From contig NZ_CP084004.1 of assembly GCF_020181355.1 (NCBI RefSeq), positions 868,001 to 932,000 on the forward strand: a stretch of DNA of 64,000 bases, read 5' to 3'. Of the stretch, positions 44,563 to 54,347 are shown one piece after another. The first letter of the stretch is position 1. Each line of letters opens with the position of its first letter. Made by a program: the position numbers and the translations under genes. Under the pieces are notes generated by a model that saw only the letters and a program-made list of their open reading frames with translations, did not search any database and was not told where the DNA came from. Source of the stretch: Collinsella aerofaciens. GTDB lineage: Bacteria > Actinomycetota > Coriobacteriia > Coriobacteriales > Coriobacteriaceae.

Positions 44563-45344
44563 TGGGCGCCGTCGCGGAGGGCAGCCCCTCGATCAGGGCG
44601 CAGGCGAACCTCTCCGCGCTCGGGCTGCACGAGATGGCGGCGTCCCTGCCCGACTACGTGAGGATGGTCGCCGCGGGCGAGCGGGGCTTCGCCTCCGCCC
44701 TCGAGGAGATGACGCGCGTCGAGGTCGCCGCCCGGGAGGTCAGGATCACCAACCAGCGCATACGTTCGTCGGGGTTCCCCTACGTCAAGGGGCTGGCGGA
44801 CTTCGACTGGGACTTCCAGCCGTCGGTCCCGCGCGCAGAGATCGAGGAGCTCGCGACCCTGAGGTTCGTCGAGCGGGCCGAGAACGTCCTGTTCGTGGGG
44901 AGCCCCGGCGTGGGCAAGACGCACCTCGCCGTCGCGCTGGGCATCGAGGCGGTCAGGGCGGGGCGCGAGGTCAGGTTCGTGGACTGCGCCCGGCTCGTCG
45001 AGGACCTGGAGGACGCCTCGTCGCGCGGCATCCTCAAGAAGAGGCTCAAGTACTACGCCCACTCGAGGCTGCTGATCATCGACGAGCTCGGCTACCTCGA
45101 CGTCGGCAGCGCGGGCGCGGACCTGCTGTTCCAGCTGATATCGACGCGCTACGAGCAGCGCTCGACGATCATCACCGCCGACGTGGGGATCGGCGGCTGG
45201 GGCAGGGTGTTCGGGGACGACGTGGCGGCGAGCGCGATCGCGGACAGGGTGTGCCACCACTGCCACCACTGCCACCTGGTCAAGATAGCCGGCAGGTCCT
45301 ACAGGCTGAAGGACCTGCCGAGGGACGGACCCGTCAAGGCGTGA
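44562..45344 (+). CDS. IstB-like ATPase (inner element)
   Basis: A 260-residue AAA+ helper. Walker A VGSPGVGKTHLAVALG (about 107-122), Walker B LLIIDELGYLD (about 168), sensor TADVGIGGWGRVFGD; C-terminal run HHCHHCHLVKIAGRSYR. Translationally coupled to istA by a one-base overlap. Confidence 0.93.
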   Translation: MGAVAEGSPSIRAQANLSALGLHEMAASLPDYVRMVAAGERGFASALEEMTRVEVAAREVRITNQRIRSSGFPYVKGLADFDWDFQPSVPRAEIEELATLRFVERAENVLFVGSPGVGKTHLAVALGIEAVRAGREVRFVDCARLVEDLEDASSRGILKKRLKYYAHSRLLIIDELGYLDVGSAGADLLFQLISTRYEQRSTIITADVGIGGWGRVFGDDVAASAIADRVCHHCHHCHLVKIAGRSYRLKDLPRDGPVKA

Positions 45345-46689
45345 CCGGAATCGGTGAAAATACGTTAGCGCAAGCGGTGAAGCCGCCTTTGCGCGAACGG
45401 CGCGTTTGATTAGTGAAACTGGTGAAAAATAGATTGACGCTAACATGCACCACGCGCCCCTCCCGGTTCACCCTGCACTCGCGGCGGACGTACCAGTAGG
45501 GCACGCCGTAGCGGTGCCCCTCGAAGCTCACGAAGCCGTCGAAGGAGATCTTCCGGCGCGGGCACAGGTACCGCTCGACCTCGGCCGTGACCTCGAGCGG
45601 CCTGGTGTTCGCCGAGCACGCCGCCTCGTGCTCGCGCATCGGGACGCATGCCGCCGCGCGCCGCCAGCGGCCTCCCTGCTCGGCGCACCAGAGGGCGGCC
45701 TCCCGGTTGAGGGCGTCAAGGTCGGTAAAGGACCTTCCCGCGAGGAAGTTCCCCTTCACGAAGCGGACGAGCCTCTCCACCTTGCCCTTCGTATAGGGGT
45801 GGCGCGGCCTGCACAACCTGGTGCGGAAGCCGACGACGCCCATGAACTCGGCGTAGTCGGCCTGCCAGACGGGCCGGCCGTCGGCATCGCGGCGGACGAC
45901 CACGCTCTTCATGTTGTCGGTGAGCACGGTCGCGGGCACGCCCAGCGCCGAGAACGCGTGCAGCATCCCGATGAGGAGGTTCTCCTGGCGCGCGTTCGGG
46001 AAGAACTCGACGTGGGCGCCCCCGCAATGGTGGCAGACCATGGCGAAGCAGGCGATCCGCGCCCGCTCCCCGCCAGGGCGCTCGACCGCGACGAAGCCCC
46101 AGTCCATCTGGTAGGCCTCTCCGGGCGCCGTCCTGAAGCGCTGGCCGCGGCAGCCCTGCGGGGCCGCCTGCCGCCTCTTCGCGGGCACGAGGTCCCGGTG
46201 CGCGGCGATATAGGTCTTCACCGTGGTGAGGCCGCCGGCGTAGCCCTGGCCGAGCAGCCGCTCGAATATCACCTGCGAGTTGGTGACGCCCTTCCGCAGG
46301 AGGTCGTCCACCAGGCCGGTGTGGCCGGCGAGCACGCCCGGCGCGGCCCTCCTCCCGCTGTTCCCGTGGGGCAGGGCCCTGAACCCGTGTGCCCTGACCG
46401 TCCTCGCGCGGGAGCGGGTGAGCCCCGTCCTCCTGCAGAACTCCGCGAGGTTGCATGCCTGCGGGTCGAACCCGTCGCCCTCCTCCGCGGCCATCTCCCG
46501 GAGCGCCGCGTCTATAATCTCCTGTAGGTCATCGTGTCTCTCGTTCACCTCAATGGTCCTCCTAACGCCGGCGTGTTGGCACCACCAGCGTAGTGGCGGC
46601 GGGGAGGCACGGTGGCCATTATTCGGTGACCGGGATTGGTCAAAATAGTTTGACTATTAGCGGCTAAAATCGCCCGGCGCTAACAGGCT

Positions 46690-46868
46690 TGGTGTTACAG
46701 ATTTAGATTATCGATTCGGGTGTCTTCTGTTTATCTCGATCTGTAACAGATGGACCCTTATTTGCCGAGTAGTTGTTACAGATTTAGACAAACGGGCGCT
46801 GCCGATCATTTCATCTCGATCTGTAACATCTGGACCCAAAAACGGCTGCTAGATGTTACAGATCGAGA
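46690..46868. repeat. ATCTGTAACA hairpin array (copy 2, right part)
   Basis: Continues the array broken at 42039 by the outer IS21-type element and matches 40091-40268 base by base except for scattered substitutions (ttgttacagatttagacaaacg in place of the first copy's ...gataaacg, and so on). The hairpins are kept despite the substitutions. Confidence 0.85.
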
Positions 46869-46930
46869 CGGTTGGTCGTCGGGGATGCAGTGGGTCGGCG
46901 TCTCAGTACCCTATCCTTCAATCACTCAGA

Positions 46931-46966
46931 AAATCTTATATATAGAGACTTAGATTTGTGTATAAG
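46931..46966 (+). promoter_or_regulatory. clpB promoter with candidate HspR box
   Basis: AAATCTTA-N11-TTAGATTT (46931-46957) followed by GTGTATAAG (candidate -10 at 46961-46966). Both palindrome halves and spacer length are identical to those before dnaK. Confidence 0.7.
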
Positions 46967-47046
46967 AACGCGCAAAGCTGGCAACAATACTTCTCGAACA
47001 ACGTGAAGCCGCCCCGTAGGGCGGCCGCCCCAAGAGAGGTGATTCC

Positions 47047-49674
47047 ATGAGAATCGATAAGCTAGCAATGACGTCGCGCGAGGCGTTGCAGACCGCCATG
47101 AGCACGGCTGCTGACGCGCAGGCCGGCGCGGTGGAGCCGATTCACCTGCTGTCTGCCCTGCTCGGTGCCGGCGAGCGCAATATCTCCGTGATTATCGAGC
47201 GCATCGGTGCCGACCCAGCCCAGCTCGCACGCTCCACACAAGATGCCATCGACCACGCGCCCAAGGTTTCGGGCGAGGGCCAGCAGATGGGTCTGTCCAA
47301 CGAGCTCGTCCGCGTCATCGAGAAGGCCGAGAAGAAGGCCACCAAGATGGGCGACAGCTTTGTGGTGACCGAGCATCTGCTCATGGCACTTGCCGAGGAC
47401 AAGGGCGAGGCCGGCCGCGTGCTGCGCGACGCCGGCGTGACCAAGGAGCGCATCGAGCAGGTCTACGAGGAGCTGCGTGGCGATGACCGCGTGACGTCTG
47501 CCGAAGACAAAGCCCAGTTTGAGGCCTTGGAGCAGTACGGTCGCAACATCTGCGACCTGGCCCGCGCCGGCAAGCTCGACCCGGTCATCGGCCGTACCGA
47601 TGAGATTCGCCGCACTATCCAGGTCCTGTCCCGTCGCACCAAGAACAACCCCGTGCTCATCGGTGAGCCGGGCGTCGGTAAAACGGCCATCGTCGAGGGC
47701 ATCGCCCAGCGTATCGTGGCCGGCGACGTGCCGAGCACCCTGCGCGACCGCGACCTCATCGAACTCGACATGAGCGCGCTGGTCGCCGGCGCCAAGTACC
47801 GCGGCGAGTTCGAGGACCGCTTGAAGGCTGTGCTTAAGGAAGTGCAAAAGTCTGAGGGCAAGGTCATCCTGTTCATCGATGAGCTCCACACCATCGTGGG
47901 CGCGGGTGCCACCGAGGGCTCCATGGACGCCGGCAACATCCTCAAGCCTGCGCTCGCCCGTGGCGACCTGCATGCGATCGGCGCGACCACACTCGACGAA
48001 TACCGCAAGTACATCGAGAAGGACGCGGCGCTCGCCCGTCGTTTCCAGACCGTTATGGTGAGCGAGCCTACCGTCGAGGACACCATCTCGATCCTGCGTG
48101 GCCTCAAGGAGAAGTACGAGATCTTCCACGGCGTGCACATCACCGATAGCGCGCTCGTGGCCGCCGCCGACCTCTCCGATCGCTACATTGCCGACCGCTT
48201 CCTGCCCGACAAGGCCATCGACCTGGTCGATGAGGCCGCAAGCCGCCTGCGCATGGAGCTCGACAGCATGCCGGTCGAGATTGACGCCACCACGCGTCAG
48301 CTCACCCAGCTGCAGATCGAGGAGCAGGCGCTCATGAAAGAGACCGATGACGCCTCCAAGGAGCGTCTGGAGGCCTTGCGTCAAGAGATTGCCGAGGTCC
48401 AAGAAAAGCTCAACGTGCAAAAGGCCGGCTGGCTCAACCAGAAGAACGCCATCGACCACGTGCAGGAGCTCAAGGGGCAGCTCGACGAGGCCAAGAGCGA
48501 AGAGGAGCGCGCGACGCGTAACGGCGACCTGGGCCGTGCGTCCGAGCTGCGCTACTCCGTGATTCCTGGTCTGCAGCAGCAGATTCAAGATTCCGAGGCC
48601 GCGCTCGAGGCGCAAAAGCAACAGGACGGCGAGGGCCTCAACGAACAGGTGACCTCCGATGAGATTGCCGAGGTCGTGAGCGCTTGGACCGGTGTGCCCG
48701 TCTCCAAGATGATGCAGGGCGAGCTCGACAAGCTCAAGGGCCTGGAGGGCGAGCTGCATAAGCGCGTCATCGGCCAGGACGAGGCCGTCTCCGCCGTCGC
48801 CGCAGCCGTGCGCCGCAGCCGTGCGGGCCTCTCCGATCCGGACAAGCCCATCGGCAGTTTCTTCTTCCTGGGCCCCACCGGCGTGGGCAAGACCGAGCTC
48901 GCCAAGGCGCTTGCCGAGTGCCTGTTCGATGACGAGCGCGCGCTCGTGCGTATCGACATGTCCGAGTACATGGAGAAGTTCAGCGTCCAGCGTCTGATCG
49001 GCGCGCCCCCGGGATATGTGGGCTACGACGAGGGCGGCCAGCTCACCGAGGCCGTGCGCCGTCGTCCGTACTCCGTGATCTTGCTCGACGAGATGGAGAA
49101 GGCTCATCCGGATGTATTCAACGTGCTGTTGCAGGTGCTTGACGACGGTCGTCTGACCGACGGTCAGGGTCGCCAGGTGTCCTTCAAGAACACGATTATC
49201 ATCATGACGAGCAACGTGGGCTCCAAGGCTATCGCCGAGCTTTCCGGCAAGGACGAGGAGGAGATGCGCCATCAGGTTGACGCGGCCATGGCTCAGACCT
49301 TCCGCCCCGAGTTCCTCAACCGTATCGACGATATCGTGGTGTTCCATCCGCTCGGCATGGCGCAGATCGAGAAGATCGTCGACATCCAGCTTGCCGACGT
49401 CCGCGCACGCCTGGCCAAGGAGCGCATGACGCTTGCCATCACCCCGGCGGCCAAGCAGATGCTCGCCGTGGGCGGCCTGGACCCCGTGTTCGGTGCCCGT
49501 CCGCTCAAGCGCCTGGTCCAGCGCGAGGTCGTGGACGCCATCGCCGCCGCCATCATCGACGGCACGGTGCGCGAGGGCGACCAGGTGACGGTCGATGTCG
49601 ACAAGGACGGCGGCTTTACCGTCGTGTGCGATAACACGCCGGCGGCCACCTACGAGGTCCCCGACGCCGAGTAA
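47047..49674 (+). CDS. clpB: Disaggregase ClpB (Hsp100)
   Basis: Works with DnaK/DnaJ/GrpE to dissolve aggregates. 875 residues: N domain (1-150), first AAA+ module with [15 protein letters not shown] (about 204) and [15 protein letters not shown], coiled-coil M domain (about 410-535), second AAA+ module with [14 protein letters not shown] (about 610) and [16 protein letters not shown], then the small C-terminal domain. ATG 47047 after AAGAGAGGTG. Monocistronic with its own terminator, and preceded by the dnaK-type palindrome. Confidence 0.98.
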   Translation: MRIDKLAMTSREALQTAMSTAADAQAGAVEPIHLLSALLGAGERNISVIIERIGADPAQLARSTQDAIDHAPKVSGEGQQMGLSNELVRVIEKAEKKATKMGDSFVVTEHLLMALAEDKGEAGRVLRDAGVTKERIEQVYEELRGDDRVTSAEDKAQFEALEQYGRNICDLARAGKLDPVIGRTDEIRRTIQVLSRRTKNNPVLIGEPGVGKTAIVEGIAQRIVAGDVPSTLRDRDLIELDMSALVAGAKYRGEFEDRLKAVLKEVQKSEGKVILFIDELHTIVGAGATEGSMDAGNILKPALARGDLHAIGATTLDEYRKYIEKDAALARRFQTVMVSEPTVEDTISILRGLKEKYEIFHGVHITDSALVAAADLSDRYIADRFLPDKAIDLVDEAASRLRMELDSMPVEIDATTRQLTQLQIEEQALMKETDDASKERLEALRQEIAEVQEKLNVQKAGWLNQKNAIDHVQELKGQLDEAKSEEERATRNGDLGRASELRYSVIPGLQQQIQDSEAALEAQKQQDGEGLNEQVTSDEIAEVVSAWTGVPVSKMMQGELDKLKGLEGELHKRVIGQDEAVSAVAAAVRRSRAGLSDPDKPIGSFFFLGPTGVGKTELAKALAECLFDDERALVRIDMSEYMEKFSVQRLIGAPPGYVGYDEGGQLTEAVRRRPYSVILLDEMEKAHPDVFNVLLQVLDDGRLTDGQGRQVSFKNTIIIMTSNVGSKAIAELSGKDEEEMRHQVDAAMAQTFRPEFLNRIDDIVVFHPLGMAQIEKIVDIQLADVRARLAKERMTLAITPAAKQMLAVGGLDPVFGARPLKRLVQREVVDAIAAAIIDGTVREGDQVTVDVDKDGGFTVVCDNTPAATYEVPDAE

Positions 49675-49717
49675 ATTTTGGGGCATGCCTTAAAATCTGC
49701 CTTTTGAGCCGAACGCC

Positions 49718-49757
49718 AAGGGCGGCGGATCCAATTGGGTCCGCCGCCCTTTTTTCT
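49718..49757 (+). terminator. Rho-independent terminator of clpB
   Basis: AAGGGCGGCGGA pairs with TCCGCCGCCCTT (arms 49718-49729, 49740-49751), extended by TCC/GGT in the loop; a run of T follows. Confidence 0.9.
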
Positions 49758-49800
49758 GCGACAATCGATGGTGTTGAACGTGAGCACATGGCAAGGAGCT

Positions 49801-50001
49801 ATGCAGATGAAAGACGAGAACAAGACGAACGCACCGGTGGCTGAGGCGGCACCCGCCGCACCTAAGCCTGCGCCTAAACCGGCGCCCAAGCTGCGCGACC
49901 CCTACATCCGTGCCGAGAACGAGGACGACGACGGCTACGATCCCTACAGCGATCGCCGCCCCGAGCGCGAGCCAATGTTCGAAGCTGACCCGTGGCGCTA
50001 A
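49801..50001 (+). CDS. Small Pro/Ala- and Asp-rich protein
   Basis: A 66-residue hydrophilic protein: Ala/Pro/Lys repeats (PAPKPAPKPAPK) then an acidic tyrosine-rich half (NEDDDGYDPYSDRRPE) ending EADPWR. AAGGAG is correctly placed before ATG 49801, and codon use matches the host. Probably intrinsically disordered; no function assigned. The longer frame from 49735 overlaps the clpB terminator and is less likely. Confidence 0.6.
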   Translation: MQMKDENKTNAPVAEAAPAAPKPAPKPAPKLRDPYIRAENEDDDGYDPYSDRRPEREPMFEADPWR

Positions 50002-50025
50002 GTGCCACCCAAAAGGCCACCAATA

Positions 50026-50092
50026 AGTTGCGGTGAAATAGGGACTGTTTTGCGGTTTGACCAGCAAAAACAGTCCCTATTTCACCGCAACT
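50026..50092. repeat. 26-bp perfect palindrome, AGTTGCGGTGAAATAG type
   Basis: The 26-base arms 50026-50051 and 50067-50092 are exact inverses; they begin AGTTGCGGTGAAATAG and contain gggactg. A shorter relative with one mismatch is at 60106-60172. The rest of the gap to 50253 has no gene. Confidence 0.9.
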
Positions 50093-50253
50093 GCGTTAGG
50101 GATTTTTCTACAGGGGGAGGGTAGTCAAAAAAGCCCCGTCCCAAATTGACTGCTCGGGGAGTCGCATTCGAGCTCGGTTGTCCTCTTAGCCACTCGATAT
50201 CCTTCGGAGCAATAACGGTGATAAACTTGCTTAAGTGTTAATCAAGCTACACA

Positions 50254-50315
50254 CAATCTTGCTCTCTAATTAATCAAGAATCGCTATAATTTTGATTAGC
50301 TAGAGAGCAAGATTG
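50254..50315 (+). promoter_or_regulatory. Nested 62-bp palindrome around the ATPase promoter
   Basis: Outer arms CAATCTTGCTCTCTA (50254-50268) and TAGAGAGCAAGATTG (50301-50315) are exact inverses; inner arms TAATCAA (50271-50277) and TTGATTA (50292-50298) nest inside; TATAAT at 50285-50290 sits in the loop. The right arm reaches the GGAG ribosome site of the next gene. It may be a repressor operator (possibly autoregulatory) or an RNA fold hiding the ribosome site. Confidence 0.65.
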
Positions 50316-50322
50316 GAGAATC

Positions 50323-51675
50323 ATGGCATTCAACGACTTGATCGCCCAGAAAATAAAGGACTTTGAACAGCAGGGGGTTCCGCAGGTCTTTGAGCGAGAC
50401 CTTGATCTAGGAAACCCACAGGAGCCAAAGCGCGACAACATCGTAAATGTGATTGTGGGGGCCCGCCGTTGTGGAAAGACGTATCGCCTGTATCAGGAGA
50501 TGTGGCGGCTTCAGTGCCGGGGCGTCAAGCTTGACCGGATGCTTTACTTCAATTTTGAGGATGAGCGCTTGCGCCCGTATGAGCCATCGCTGCTGGCGGA
50601 CGTGCTCGACACGTTCTATGCGCTGTATCCTGTTGCTCGAATCGAGGGCGCTTACATTTTCTTTGACGAGATCCAAGAAATTCCCGAATGGGGTGCGTTT
50701 CTGCGTCGTGTAGTCGATACGGAGAAAGCGACCGTCTATGTGACGGGATCTTCTTCTAAGATGCTGTCCTCAGAGCTTAAGAGCGAGTTCAGGGGTCGTT
50801 CTCTTATACGGGAGCTTTTTCCGTTGAGTTTTTCGGAATACGTTCGATATAAGACGGGGAACGTTTTCGAGCCAGATGCGACCTTTTCCCCGAGCGATGC
50901 AGCGCTGCTTCGACATCATCTGATCGGGTATCTTGAACGAGGGGGATTCATCGCGACACTTGAGCAGACGCCTGCAGACGCGATTCAGCTGCTACAGGAA
51001 TATGCTTCGCGAACGGTCGCCATGGACGTCGTTGAACGGTACGACGTCAAGAACCCTCGCCTGGCATCGCTGTTCTTGACGCGGTGTATGGCATCTTCGG
51101 GACGAGAGCTGTCAGTGAACAAAGTGTACAACGAGTTCAAGAGCAGACAGATACCCGTCAGTCGTAATTCGCTCAGCGATTTACTTGAGTATTATGAGGA
51201 CGCCTACCTGTTATTTTCTGTGCCGGAGTTTACGCGTTCACTGGCAAATAACATGCGGTCTGCGTCTAAGGTCTACGCTGTCGACCCTGCGATGTTTGGA
51301 GCATTCTCTCCCGCATCGGCATTGGACCAGGGCCAGAGGCTCGAGACCGCAGTGTTCAATGCGCTAAGGAGAAGGACTCCCGCGGTGAGGACCGGCTCGG
51401 TCTGCCGCCTGCTAATCAAAGAGAAGAGCAAAAGCCATGAGGTGGACTTTGTGGCTGGGGACGCGCTTCTCATGCGGGCTTATAGCCTGATTCAGGTGAG
51501 TGCGGATATGGCAAGTGAGAAAACGCGCGAGCGCGAAATTGCCGCGCTTGATGCCTCGATGGCCCAGTTCGATCTTGGCGAGTCGGCAATCGTTACCATG
51601 GATGAACAGACCGATATTCCATGCGAGCACGGTGTGGTACACGCTATGCCCGCATGGAAGTGGCTTCTTGCCTGA
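50323..51675 (+). CDS. AAA-14/DUF4143-type ATPase
   Basis: A 450-residue ATP-binding protein of the type linked to mobile elements and possible toxin-antitoxin-like modules. Walker A VGARRCGKTYR (about 44-54), Walker B YIFFDEIQEIP (about 112-122), arginine/sensor VTGSSSKML; C-terminal DUF4143 nuclease-like region with EVDFVAGD (about 370) as in PD-(D/E)xK folds. Lower GC than its neighbours and an AT-rich palindromic promoter suggest horizontal acquisition. Cellular role unknown for the whole family. Confidence 0.85.
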   Translation: MAFNDLIAQKIKDFEQQGVPQVFERDLDLGNPQEPKRDNIVNVIVGARRCGKTYRLYQEMWRLQCRGVKLDRMLYFNFEDERLRPYEPSLLADVLDTFYALYPVARIEGAYIFFDEIQEIPEWGAFLRRVVDTEKATVYVTGSSSKMLSSELKSEFRGRSLIRELFPLSFSEYVRYKTGNVFEPDATFSPSDAALLRHHLIGYLERGGFIATLEQTPADAIQLLQEYASRTVAMDVVERYDVKNPRLASLFLTRCMASSGRELSVNKVYNEFKSRQIPVSRNSLSDLLEYYEDAYLLFSVPEFTRSLANNMRSASKVYAVDPAMFGAFSPASALDQGQRLETAVFNALRRRTPAVRTGSVCRLLIKEKSKSHEVDFVAGDALLMRAYSLIQVSADMASEKTREREIAALDASMAQFDLGESAIVTMDEQTDIPCEHGVVHAMPAWKWLLA

Positions 51676-51748
51676 TCATCTATGGACCTGTGGGGTTAGG
51701 ACCTCCTGGCTCCTTCATCGCGGTTGGGGAGCACCTTGCTGCGCCCGG

Positions 51749-53251
51749 CTAGTCCTGGGCTTTGATACTCGGCAGTAGGATCTGCGCGAGGTAGTCGGTT
51801 TCGAGCTTAGTGGCACCATCGGCCTTGCCGTCTTTACCTACCAGGTCGTTCTTGATCTGACTATACGTATAGCGGTTGCCGGTCGTCAGCTCGACAAGCT
51901 CAATGGCCGTGTCCATGGGGTAGGTTGACACGGGGTTCTGCGTCCGTCCGTTGATGGTCTGGGGCACCACGTACGGATAGACGGGGCCGCTGGCGTAGAC
52001 GGTATAACCGTTGCCTAGATTGGCCGCACCCAAAACCGTATCGCCTTCATCGGGCGTAAAGCTCTCGCCCTCGCGCACCGCGACGAGCGTCACGAGCGGC
52101 GTATTGGCGTCGTCGCCCAGATAGATGCATAGCGTGCTTCCGTTTTGCCAAGTTGCGACCTTGCCGTACCACTCGACGGGAATATCGAGCTGGTAGAGGT
52201 CGGTTGCCTTGTGGCGAGCGTCAGCATCACGGGACGCCTGTGCCTTTTGCGCGCTCACGGCATTGACGGCGGCGTCGCGCCGCGCGGTTGCCGCCTGCTG
52301 AAGTATCTTGGCGGCCGCGGCGGAGCTCGCACCGCCTTCCTCGGCATACTTGGCGGCGGCATCGATCTGGTCGTCAGTCACCGTGTCGGCCGAAGGCACC
52401 TTGAGCTTAAAGGCGGCCTGGGCACTTAAATCCTGTCCATCGCTCTTAACGGTGACCTGCGTCTTGGTGGTCGGGACGGTATAGACGGTGCCGTCGGCCG
52501 CGATGGGGGAGGCGGCGATGGAGAGCGTGTAATCGCCGGGCAGCAGTTTGATGCCGCGGCCGTGCTCGTCAACATAGAGTGTTTCGCTCACGGAGGAGCC
52601 ATCAGCGTCCTGACCGCTCACCTGTACGGGAATCTTGGAGCCGGTGGAACAGTCGAGGCCCGCGGCATGCACGCCAATCTGCACTGACATCATCGTGTGG
52701 GCATTGGCGGCGGCAGCGGCAGCCTGCTCTTGCTGATATCCGTTCCAGGCAGCATAGCCTGCACCGCCGGCGACGAGCGCGACGGCTACGACACCGGCGA
52801 CCATCAGATTGCGGCGCTTGGGCGACATCTTGCGATGGCGAACCTCGGCCTCGCGTGCCGAGGGAACGGACGGCAGGGGAATATCGCCCATGGCGATGGT
52901 CTCGTCCACGGCTGGTGCGGAACCCAGGCCAGGAAGCTCGCGGGTCAGCGAATCCTCGGCCGGCAAGCTGTCGAGCAAGACGGTTTCCTCGCCCGTGTCG
53001 GATTCGGGCTGATTGCCGGCCTCGCATTCGGATTTCTCGTGCCCCGCCCCGCCTTCGGTGGGCGCGGCGCCATCGTCTTTTGCATCCTGATCATCGGACT
53101 GCGCCTCGGCTTCCGACTCATCCTGCACATCAACGCCCGAATCGTCAAACGCAATCTCATCGAGTGAAATCCGGTCTAAGCTCTCCAAGGCCTCAGCGCA
53201 AGCTTCTGCATCTTGGGCCGCATCCTCTTGGCCCATCGTCTCATCTTTCAT
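51749..53251 (-). CDS. Membrane-anchored protein with acidic cytoplasmic N-terminus
   Basis: A 500-residue protein. Residues 1-147 are strongly acidic and low complexity, suggesting a disordered cytoplasmic tail with TREL and PSAREAE stretches. One membrane helix (LMVAGVVAVALVAGGAGYAAW, about 148-168) follows a basic KRR stop. The outside part has a beta-rich PEGA-like segment (KLLPGDYTLSIAASPIAADG), an Ala-rich helical region (about 305-345) and a C-terminal domain with WYGKVATWQNGSTLCIYL. ATG 53251 follows GGGGGATAT. Function unknown; it could be a sensor anchored like anti-sigma or kinase-linked proteins. Confidence 0.75.
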   Translation of the reverse strand: MKDETMGQEDAAQDAEACAEALESLDRISLDEIAFDDSGVDVQDESEAEAQSDDQDAKDDGAAPTEGGAGHEKSECEAGNQPESDTGEETVLLDSLPAEDSLTRELPGLGSAPAVDETIAMGDIPLPSVPSAREAEVRHRKMSPKRRNLMVAGVVAVALVAGGAGYAAWNGYQQEQAAAAAANAHTMMSVQIGVHAAGLDCSTGSKIPVQVSGQDADGSSVSETLYVDEHGRGIKLLPGDYTLSIAASPIAADGTVYTVPTTKTQVTVKSDGQDLSAQAAFKLKVPSADTVTDDQIDAAAKYAEEGGASSAAAAKILQQAATARRDAAVNAVSAQKAQASRDADARHKATDLYQLDIPVEWYGKVATWQNGSTLCIYLGDDANTPLVTLVAVREGESFTPDEGDTVLGAANLGNGYTVYASGPVYPYVVPQTINGRTQNPVSTYPMDTAIELVELTTGNRYTYSQIKNDLVGKDGKADGATKLETDYLAQILLPSIKAQD

Positions 53252-53435
53252 ATATCCCCCAAGCTCAATATCGGGACAACACTGTACCCAAAAATGGAGC
53301 CATATAAAGCGCGTGCGAAATATAAGATCCGATTTAACTCGAGCGCATCGTTCGGCCGCATCCTCGCGGCAGCAAAAGGCCCCCGGAACGCGAACGATGA
53401 ACTGCGCCCCAAAACTTGGACGGCTTAAATAAGAA

Positions 53436-54347
53436 CTACGCCGCAAGGGACTGTCTCCGGAACTCCTCCGGGGTCAGTCCCTTCAGTTTAACCTGGCGCC
53501 TCCTCGTGTTCCAATGGACCACGAAGTCGTCGAGGTCCGCCTTGAAGGACTCGAAGTCCGGCCACGTCCTTCCGCGGAAGAACTCGTCCTTGATGTGGCC
53601 GAACACCTGCTCCGTCGCGCCGTTGTCGATGCAGTTGCCCTTCCGGGACATGCTCTGCACCACGCCGGCCTCCTCCAACCGCCTGCACCAACCGGCCTGC
53701 TGGTACTGCCAGCCCATGTCCGAGTGCAGGATCGGCCTGGAGCCCTTGGGCTTCCTGGACACGAGCTGGTCGAGCAGCTCGTGCTGCTGAGCCATGTTGG
53801 GGTGCAGCGACGTGGACCAGGCGACGATCTCCTTGCTGCCGAAGTCGTAGACCGGCGCGAAGTAGGCCTTGCCCCAGGGCTGCTTGAACTCGGTGACGTC
53901 GGTGCCCATCTTCTCCCACGGCCCGTCGGCGGCGAAGTCGCGCCCGATGACGTTCTCGAAGGTCTTTCCGACCTTGCCCCTGTACGAGTTGTACCTGTGG
54001 TAGTCGGTCTCGCGGCGAATCCCGCAGCTGATGCCCATCTCGCGCATCATCTTCAGCACGGTCTTGTAGGCTATGCGCGCGCCCCGCTCGGCGCGCAGGC
54101 ACATGGCGATCTGCCTGTGGCCGCACCCGTTGGCCGTGCGCGAGAATATCTCGGCGGCGGCCTCCCAGAGCTCGGGCCTGGTGGGAGCCTTCGGGTGCGA
54201 CAGCGCGTAGTAGTAGCTGGACCGGGCCATGCCGGCGCACTCCAGCAGGCGCCCCAGCCCGTGCCCCTCTTCGCGCAGGACCCTCACGGCCTCGACCTTC
54301 GCCCTGGTCAGAGCCCGTCCCTCCCGACCAGGGCACGCAATTTTTTT
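53436..54347 (-). CDS. IS3-type transposase OrfB (DDE domain)
   Basis: The catalytic half, read after a -1 shift from OrfA. It begins at IACPGREGRAL and has HTH_21-like LLECAGMARSSYYYAL, DDE residues in KMGTDVTEF, LHSDMGWQYQQ and NGATEQVFGHIKDEFF, and ends KLKGLTPEEFRRQSLAA. Appears intact. The frame is open further upstream than the slippery site, but that part is out of register with OrfA. Confidence 0.9.
   Translation of the reverse strand, partial: KKIACPGREGRALTRAKVEAVRVLREEGHGLGRLLECAGMARSSYYYALSHPKAPTRPELWEAAAEIFSRTANGCGHRQIAMCLRAERGARIAYKTVLKMMREMGISCGIRRETDYHRYNSYRGKVGKTFENVIGRDFAADGPWEKMGTDVTEFKQPWGKAYFAPVYDFGSKEIVAWSTSLHPNMAQQHELLDQLVSRKPKGSRPILHSDMGWQYQQAGWCRRLEEAGVVQSMSRKGNCIDNGATEQVFGHIKDEFFRGRTWPDFESFKADLDDFVVHWNTRRRQVKLKGLTPEEFRRQSLAA

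Larger units (their letters stand above)
43181..45445 (+). mobile_element. Inner IS21-type element (2265 bp)
   Basis: Ends TGTTAGCGCTAATC and GATTGACGCTAACA; 5-bp target duplication TGCAC (43176-43180 and 45446-45450). Subterminal repeats of GCGCTAACG or CGCTAACG occur at 43238, 43256 and 43279 on the left and, inverted, near 45363 on the right, the usual IS21 transposase-binding array. Both genes are intact, so this copy is probably active. It differs clearly from the outer element although the tip sequences are similar. Confidence 0.93.
42971..46548 (-). pseudogene. IstA-like transposase of the outer element, split by the inner element
   Basis: Parts 46548-45446 and 43175-42971 (minus strand) join in frame across the 5-bp duplication TGCAC to give 435 residues. 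Visible: HTH FCRRTGLTRSRARTVRAHG, DDE residues in YQMDWGFVAVE, VLTDNMKSV and KGKVERLVRFVKGNF, then FEGHRYGVPYWY and, after the break, HIYSDDLSRELVAHAV. The insertion removes the last 70 residues and adds junk codons ending at 45334. Confidence 0.9.
42040..46685 (-). mobile_element. Outer IS21-type element, carrying a second one
   Basis: Ends TGTTAGCGCCGG (42040) and its inverse CCGGCGCTAACA (46685), in the TGT...ACA form typical of IS21. Flanking 4-bp duplication GGCT (42036-42039 and 46686-46689); removing it restores the sequence of the hairpin-array copy at 40089. Longer subterminal matches (attgaccaatcccgg near 42083; cgggattggtcaaaat near 46631) fit the multiple transposase sites of this family. 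istA and istB run leftward. Without the nested insert (2265 bp plus 5-bp duplication) the element is about 2.4 kb, a normal size. Confidence 0.9.

Noticed and set aside
47062-49686. 874-codon open frame opposite clpB
   Set aside because: Antisense shadow of clpB, with no ribosome site or domain.
49735-49800. Upstream extension of the small Pro/Ala protein to 49735
   Set aside because: It would start inside the clpB terminator; ATG 49801 has a good ribosome site.
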